Shown here piece by piece: positions 57,441-64,000 of a stretch of 64,000 bases of DNA. The notes under the pieces were generated by a model, which did no database searches, was not told the origin of the DNA, and saw only the letters and a program-made list of their open reading frames with translations. Made by a program: the position numbers and the translations under genes. Location of the stretch: positions 1,116,001 through 1,180,000 of the forward strand of contig NC_052033.1 of NCBI RefSeq assembly GCF_015832195.1, written 5' to 3'. Position 1 is the stretch's first letter. Every line of letters starts with the position of its first letter. Source of the DNA: Motacilla alba alba. Its lineage: Eukaryota; Chordata; Aves; Passeriformes; Motacillidae.

Positions 57441-60400
57441 TCGCAGCCAGCCGCTACCTGTTGGCTGCCAGGCAGCAAACTCCAGCAGCCCGCAGGTCCT
57501 GGCTGCTGGGAAGGGAGGAACCAGCCCGGCTAGACAGGGAGGGAAGCACAGAAAAGATGAGATAGCGCTGGAGAGGGTTGCAGAGATCCTTACCAGCCTC
57601 CTGTTTTCAAGTCAATAGCTTAGGGTCGGGCAATACAGTTCTCTATGGTTCAAGTTGGTGAAACTCTTCAACAGAAGGTGGTTTATACGTGGTCTTTGAC
57701 TCTTTCTGCACCAGCACAGTCCTTTAGAAACCAAAAGTGTGCCTTAGGTACTTCCTTCTGAAATGCAGTGAAGATGAAGTCTCTTACATGTCAGGGTATT
57801 ACAACCACCTTAGAGAAAAAAACATGAACCCAGTCCTCATTCAGTTCACATGGTGCAGCCCCTTTGGGACTTTAAGAAAAAATATCAGGGCAGCCACAGA
57901 CCTACAAACAAGGACAAATCGATGCCTGAAGCAGCTGCTTAAATACAAAATATATTCACTTGGATATGCACAAATGCAGCACTGAAAATTCAGATTCAAT
58001 GATGTCTCAAGATGAAAGAGACTTTAGAAAAGACAGAACTTTTGTGTATTTGATAGGTGTGCTCTTCTGACTCCAGCCTATAAAACACACATGAACACAC
58101 ATGCTTCAAATTAGTGCAGCTGATAATTCAGGCAAGTCCTGCTTGTACAGACAGCATCAGCAGGACAGGTGCTGCAGCACTGCACAGCCCATGCCTCACA
58201 CAAAGCCTTTGGGCCTGCACACATCCAGCTTTGAGGCTGGCTGAGCTCATTCCAAATGTTACAGAATCGCCATGAGCACTGTATCGATTATACAACACGA
58301 AAGGGACATTTTGTCCCAATTTCCAGCTAACCATGTGGCATTTATGTTTCACTCAAACAATCCTTTCCCACCACACTCATAAAGTTTATGGTTAAAAGAA
58401 AGGAGATCAGAATTCATAACAGCTCCATGCAGAACAGCAGGACCAGAATCATCATCTTCCAGTTTCTAGTCCTCCATCTTCCAGCATTAAGGAGGCTTGA
58501 GATATCTCTGGATGCTCAAGAGTGTCAGATTTCAAGAGGGTGCTGATGGTTGTAGGTTATCTACTAAAAATCACATAACAGGGGATATTTGCTTGCATTA
58601 ATGGGTCACCAGGAGAAACAGGGACCACTTAACCCCCCACAAATGGTCTGGACAAGGCTTTTTTGTCTTGTCAGCCAAGCCTGGCTTCCACCTTCAGGCC
58701 CCTGCTAGTTTTCCTGTGCCTCATTGGTTGCTTTCCAACACCTGCAAAGAGGCTTCCCAATAAAATGGTGCAGGAACTGCTTTATTGGGCTCTGGCTTGG
58801 CCTTGAACTTGTTCATGCCTAAGCTGGCTGCTTCCTAATGCCAAAACGACTGAGCCAGCAGCAGCTCATCATGGCCACTTCTAAGAGCACTGAAACCTGG
58901 CAGACGCATTTCCAGCCACAGGCCAGCAGTGCAGCCCCAGTTATCTTGCTAATTCCGTCAAACTTCTCTGTCACACCAAAGTAAGTGTGGAGAAGTTTGT
59001 ACTCAAGAATTGCAGAGGTCAAAGTCAGCAAATACCACTTCAGAAAACAGACACTGCTTTGGCAAAGACTACACCTGTAAGTATCTGTTATTCCACTTAA
59101 TCTAATTGTCAAGATTTCCCTAGGTTCTGTTGGAGGAGGCTTCCCCACTGCCGCTGCTAAGGAGATGGAACAGTTCAGTGACTGAAAGCATTTCCAATCA
59201 ACAGCGCATTGAATCATCTGCAATTCAATGAAAGGCAGCCTAGGCTGAGGGGCTGTCACAAACAGTCCTTGTAACAGCCGCATAAATAACTCACACAAAA
59301 CCATTTCCTAGGAAAAAAAACCACCAGGTCCCATAGGAGAGGAGTAATGAGATGAAATGAGATTTGCCTCAGCTAAGAAGGGCTGTTTTAGACTTCAGCA
59401 CACGGGAACCCTGCAGAGCAGAGCACCACCATCACTGCCTTCGACACCACCTCCTGTGCCCAAGAACTTGTGGCTTCAAAGTGTGATTTTACACCCAGGT
59501 GAGGGACAAGGCCAATGTGAATTTGATTATGTTTGGGGGTCCCACCCCAAAGAGCAACAGTCAAGCACTGGCATGGATAAGCTAAGTGTTATCAGGCAAG
59601 AATTTTGCCTTGGAAATCCACCCACAACCAGAACTCAATGACAGTAACTTTAAGCTGTTTTTGTCCTAGGACAATCCCAGTTGAAGGGCCCCTCTGAAAC
59701 ATACTCCCAATCCTTGTCTGGCTACATACTTAGATTTCTTTGTAGGAAAGAAACCAGAGAAAGGGAGAGAGGCAGGGAAGGAAGACGGAAAGAAGAATGT
59801 TCTTTGGTCAAACCTTGGTAAGAGAAAGGGACACAGCCAAAGTACAGTCCCAGATCTCACAACACAGATAAGCATGAGGTGTCTGCCTGCATGGTCAATG
59901 AACTCTGTGTCTCATACCGTACAATAGATAAACTATCTAACAGATGAACTGAATCTTTCTGATAGCAGTCTGAGCATTGACTTTATCCAGATTTTGGCAC
60001 CCACAGAAAGGCTTTACTTCTCCAGTGTGGGAAGCACAAGCTGCCTCACCCACTCCCCTCAAAAACAGCTAAAAACTTTTCACTCCATGGAATAAAAGTT
60101 ACTGTCAACTCTGTCAGGTGCTGGTGAATGCAGAGGCATGCCAGCCAGAGGTTAGTCCCTCAGAAAAGGGCTGGGGAGTTGCAGAGCAGGACAGAAGCAC
60201 ATCGGGAGAGCTGAGGAAAGATGCCTGCACATAGCCAGGTTTGGACATGCTGCACGTACTGAGAGGCAGAGAAGGAAGTGCCAAATCCCCAGCTTAGCCT
60301 CTCCAAGTGCTGGAAAGGGTATTAAAAATCATTCCAATCTATGTTTTTTGATGGGGATGGGTCCATCTGCAGGACAGGGCAAGCACACCAAATTGTAAAG

Positions 60401-61494
60401 AGGTTGTCTCTGGGTTGCACTCACTGCTTTGGTTTGTTTTGGCAGTAGCAGAGAAGCCAGCACCACACACCAATGTGATCATGCCCAGTCTCTTCAGCAT
60501 CATCTGCTTCCTGGGCATCATGGGGAACCTCATTGTGATCTTCACTATCGTCAAGAAGAAGAAGCTGAGATGCAAGCAGACTGTGCCTGATATTTTCATC
60601 TTCAACCTCTCCATCGTGGACCTCCTCTTCCTCCTGGGCATGCCCTTCCTCATCCACCAGCTCTTAGGCAATGGCTCATGGTACTTTGGAGCTCCCCTGT
60701 GCACCATCATCACTGCCCTGGACACAAACAGCCAGATCACCAGCACCAACATCCTCACGGTGATGACACTGGACCGTTACCTGGCCACCGTCTACCCCCT
60801 CAAGTCCACCTACATTCGGACGCCGTGTGTTGCAGCTCTTGTCATCTGCCTGGTGTGGCTCCTGTCCTTCCTGACCATCATTCCCGTGTGGATGTACGCA
60901 GGCCTCATGCCCCTGGAGGACGGGACTGTGCGCTGTGCTCTCCTGCTCCCCAACCCAGAGACTGACATCTACTGGTTCACCCTCTACCAGTTCATGCTGG
61001 CCTTTGCTGTGCCCTTGGTCATCATCTGCGTGGTCTATTTCAAGATCCTCCAGCACATGGCCACCACCGTGGTCCCGCTGCCCCAGAGGAGTCTCCGGGT
61101 GCGTACGAAGAAGGTCACCCGAATGGCAGTCGCCATCTGTTCCGCCTTTTTTATTTGCTGGGCTCCCTTCTACATCCTCCAGCTCGTTCACCTGGGCATC
61201 GACACCCCATCCATGGCCTTCTTTTACGCCTACAACTTTGCCATTAGCTTGGGCTACGCCAATAGCTGCCTCAACCCCTTCCTCTACATCGCCCTCAGCG
61301 AGACCTTCAAGCGCCAGTTCTTGGTGGCCATTCGCCCCGCCAAAGAGCCCTGTCGCAACAGCAGCTCTGCCAACAACAACAGCATGACAGAGGCCAGCGT
61401 GTGCCTGAAGCTGGCACCAGAATCCACCCAGCAGACTCAGTTTCAGGAGGACTTTTCCCCACGCTCACTGCCGGTGACTGTGGCTGTTCACTAG
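57169..61494 (+). CDS. MCHR4: Melanin-concentrating hormone receptor, MCHR1-type (probably MCHR4), complete
   Basis: A class A GPCR for the neuropeptide MCH. Exons 57169-57226 and 60446-61494 join after the first base of codon 20 (G|TA, Val) to give 368 residues. The short first exon encoding only a glycosylated N-terminus resembles human MCHR1. Visible: N-glycosylation sequons at N5, N9, N17 and N95; GN at 46-47 (TM1); LSIVDLLFLLGMPF (TM2, D78); D112 in TM3, the MCH-binding aspartate; LDRYLATVYP (DRY 129-131); W157 in TM4; Cys105-Cys183 disulfide pair; ICWAPFYILQL (TM6); SCLNPFLYIAL (NPxxY, TM7). It is much closer to MCHR1 than to MCHR2, but it sits beside CASKIN2, not at the MCHR1 locus (human 22q13), so it is a paralogue. 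I infer MCHR4, the second MCH receptor described in chicken. The ciliary motif of MCHR1 loop 3 is altered (VPLPQ, residues 229-233). Confidence 0.92.
57227..60445 (+). other. MCHR4: MCHR4 intron (3.2 kb)
   Basis: Runs from GTGAGC to a pyrimidine-rich acceptor ttggtttgttttggcag. The first 200 bases are still CpG island. I saw no exon or recognisable repeat in the rest. Confidence 0.85.
60446..61494 (+). CDS. MCHR4: MCHR4 exon 2 (seven-transmembrane region)
   Basis: Encodes residues 20-368: all seven membrane helices (about 30-54, 67-89, 104-131, 147-168, 196-219, 243-267, 278-301) and a C-terminal tail with a Ser/Asn-rich run and a Gln-rich end. The stop is TAG at 61492-61494. The open frame continues upstream through the acceptor, so an intronless reading from a non-ATG codon is possible but unlikely. 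Confidence 0.95.
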
Positions 61495-64000
61495 GGCACT
61501 CTGAAGGGAGGGCACCAGAAAGCCTCTGGATCTGTGATTTGATGGAGGAGCAGCAGCTTCAGGCAGGTCTTGGAGATGCCTATGGACTACAAACTTCCAC
61601 TTCCAAAATGCAGGTGCCTCCTTTTTCCATTGCTCTGTTCCTGCACTGCTCCCAGCCTATGAGATGCTGTGTGCTGCTGCTTTTCACCCTGCACAGGAGG
61701 ACTCTGCCACCACTAGGCCCCCAAAGAGGATGAATGGGAAAGAGAGAAAGGACAGAAAGAGGATTTCTGGGGGGAATATTTATCCTACAAGAGTAAAACC
61801 TCTATCAACACCGCCCAACGATTCCTCACCTCTTGGCCCAACCAGGGTTCCTAAACAGCTTGTCAACATAGAGCTTCTTCATTCAAAACTTGAACCTTTG
61901 AACCACAATGTCATAAATTTTTTTTTATAAGTAATCTGCAGACTTTGCTGGCTGTGCTGATATCCTAGAGGCACACAGCAGAGAGATCTTGGGGACAGAA
62001 GTCTCACCCAGCCCTGTTGCTTGGCTTTTCAGTCCAGCCCCATCTGCCTCCAGTGGGCTGTATTGTTTGGCAACCAAAACACTTCAAGAACTGGCTCATT
62101 TTGATGCTAATCCAAAATATTTCAAGCAAAATAAGACACATAATAATCACACCGCTTCAAGGGACTGCAAAGAATTCTCAAAACTGCTGCTGCTAACACC
62201 AGCTTTGTGTTTTTTCATGCCAATGAGCAGATTTTCACAGTGCTAGTTCTTCATACTGCTCTTGTGCCTCACAGTCTGCATGGCCATTGGGGAACCCCCA
62301 GCAGAGGTTTTTAAGCAGGACTAAAAATCACAATCTGTGGAGAGAGAAGCTGTGAAAAAGCAGCTCAGGGGAAGCAGAGTTGCTTATGCAGCTTCCTCAA
62401 AAATAACAAATGCTTTACACAAAGTTAAAAGAGGGAAAATTAAGTGTCTGTGTGTTGTATATGCAGCTTTAACAGTCGGAGGTTAGGAAGTAACTCTGCT
62501 TATTATAAAGTAGAGAAAAGACAGCAGAGATCAGCTCAAAGCGGGGATTACACCGACAGCCTGTGCTGGGCTCCACAGGGACCACGGAGGCATTGTTCAG
62601 CACTTTGTAAGACATGGAGGGACTGGTTACTGTAGATGGATTTAATTTAAAGAATTAAAAAGATCAAACAGTCCAAAGGAATTTGTTATACCACACTTAG
62701 GGTTTCACGCCACCAGCCACCCACGATACGCTGAGAACAGAATTTCACCCTTACTCAGCTCCAAAGCAAAACTGTGTCACCTGCACAGGATGTCCTAAGC
62801 CACACACACACTCACAGGTGCACCTAAGGCACCTACATCACACTTGTAAGTGCACTCAAGTACAGCCAGTATTTCAGCCTACACCCTGTAGAGAGCACAC
62901 AGCCATTCGCTTACCTCTGGTGATCAAAGCAACCAGGTGTGCAACACCAGCACCTCTGACACCATCAGATGCAGCACGTTGCTTTCTGAGTCATTGTACA
63001 AACCTCAGGACAGGGTCTCTCTGTATTTTCTTCCAGGCTCTGTCAAAACCAGCACATCCAGGCTGTGACTGAGATTATCTTGTGGATGTTTCGCCTGTGT
63101 TTCCCCAGCCAACAAAGCCAGACACCTGCGGAACTTTCAAGCTTTATGGCTCAAAAGTCTTTGCTCCGTTTTAACTGCCAGGAATTTTCACCTGCTGTTT
63201 TTCATGGAGCTGCTTTGCTCTTTGGTCAGTACTCTCCCTGAAGGGCTCGAATGGAGCGAAGGTCGAGGAGGATGTGTGCTGTGCCAGCCAGACTTGCCCT
63301 GGGGACAAGGGAAGCTATTGTGTTATGTGTTACCTTTCTCCCATGAGGCAGGGAAGGGAAGAACTGGCACAATTTTCTGGGAAAGGAGGTGGTAATGACT
63401 GGGTGGGTGTTTCTTCCTCTGGTGCCAGCCATAAGGAAAGCATGAGAAGTGAAAACAGCCTGAGTTATCAGGGCTCTCTCAGAGAGCAGAACATTGAAGA
63501 TATTAGCTTGCTTACACAGTAAAGGTGGTTATGGTTTTAAGGAGTCTGTTCCTATCTGAAGTGTGTCCATCTGACCAGTGTGGCCAAGCCATGTGCTAAA
63601 AACCACAGGGGCGAGCGGGCTAACCACAAGGGGGGCCACCCCAGCACCAACTGGTGCAGCACTCAGAAGGGGTTTTGTGGGGCAGACCTTTCCCAGATCT
63701 CATCACACTGAAGTCAACACACCAGTCCAACACTGACCACAACACAGGCACCTTCCCAGCTTGAAGTCCTGTAGATCTCATCTGTGTGAGGTGGAAAGCC
63801 ATACTGGAGAGACTGGTCCCAACACCATGGAGAAGGCTTCCAAATTAACCTCCAGCAGAGGCATGTGTCCCTTCCCACTACCCTGCAAAGGCTCATGGTT
63901 TCCATTCCCTCATGTTTCTCCTGCCTGTCCTGAAGGGGTTTCCTATTCCAAATATTTAAATACTGGCTGTGGGGTCCTTCCCTTTCCATGCACATCCATA
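61495..64000. other. MCHR4 3' UTR and downstream DNA, no further gene seen
   Basis: A likely 3' UTR continues to a candidate ATTAAA at 62654-62659. A weak CATAAA with a following T-run near 61911-61927 is an earlier option. Beyond that, no exon, RNA gene or known repeat was recognised to the window end. Confidence 0.5.
62654..62659 (+). terminator. Candidate MCHR4 poly(A) signal (ATTAAA)
   Basis: ATTAAA within an AT-rich stretch (tttaatttaaagaattaaaa), 1.16 kb after the receptor stop codon. Several weaker variants lie between, so this is only the best-looking site. Confidence 0.35.

Noticed and set aside
60415..60445. Intronless start of the receptor from a TTG codon upstream of exon 2
   Set aside because: The in-frame extension is intron sequence ending in a clean acceptor. 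The exon 1 donor in the CpG island joins in phase and gives a proper glycosylated N-terminus.

Overview
The window is bird genomic DNA. It has multi-exon vertebrate genes with GT/AG introns, CpG-island promoters, and a near-consensus 3' end of a CR1 LINE, the dominant bird retroposon, at about 8460-8645. I cannot name the species. Three protein genes are recognised from their translated exons, compared with human family members recalled from memory and not searched.

Layout. (1) 1-9980, + strand: the last ten coding exons of TMEM94 (about 376 residues, stop at 7371-7373) and a long 3' UTR carrying the CR1 fragment. (2) 9985-10690: a short convergent intergenic gap. (3) 10690 to about 44600, - strand: CASKIN2, tail to tail with TMEM94. 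All coding exons are present: 20 exons, 1478 residues, ANK repeats, SH3, two SAM domains, a long proline/serine-rich tail and a conserved C-terminus. Its first intron is 17.8 kb and contains an unexplained CpG island, tandem repeats and ancient repeat relics. Its promoter is a CpG island at about 43800-44780 with two possible 5' splice donors and a degenerate minisatellite. (4) 44860-56760: intergenic DNA with no recognisable gene, a few old SINE/LINE relics and AT-rich blocks that look like conserved noncoding elements. (5) 56770 to about 62700, + strand: a two-exon melanin-concentrating hormone receptor of the MCHR1 type (368 residues), most likely the MCHR1 paralogue called MCHR4 in birds, with its own CpG island. 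(6) 61500-64000: 3' UTR and downstream DNA without a recognisable gene.

The three genes do not form a pathway. TMEM94 is an ER polytopic membrane protein, CASKIN2 a cytoplasmic scaffold and the receptor a peptide GPCR. TMEM94-CASKIN2 is a conserved pair (human 17q25). The receptor beside CASKIN2 fits a whole-genome-duplication copy of MCHR1 that placental mammals appear to lack.

The points most worth following are the receptor's altered ciliary-targeting motif, a 114-nt in-frame intron in the CASKIN2 tail, a NAGNAG acceptor in CASKIN2, the internal CpG island, and the promoter minisatellite. I found no mobile system, CRISPR array or RNA gene.
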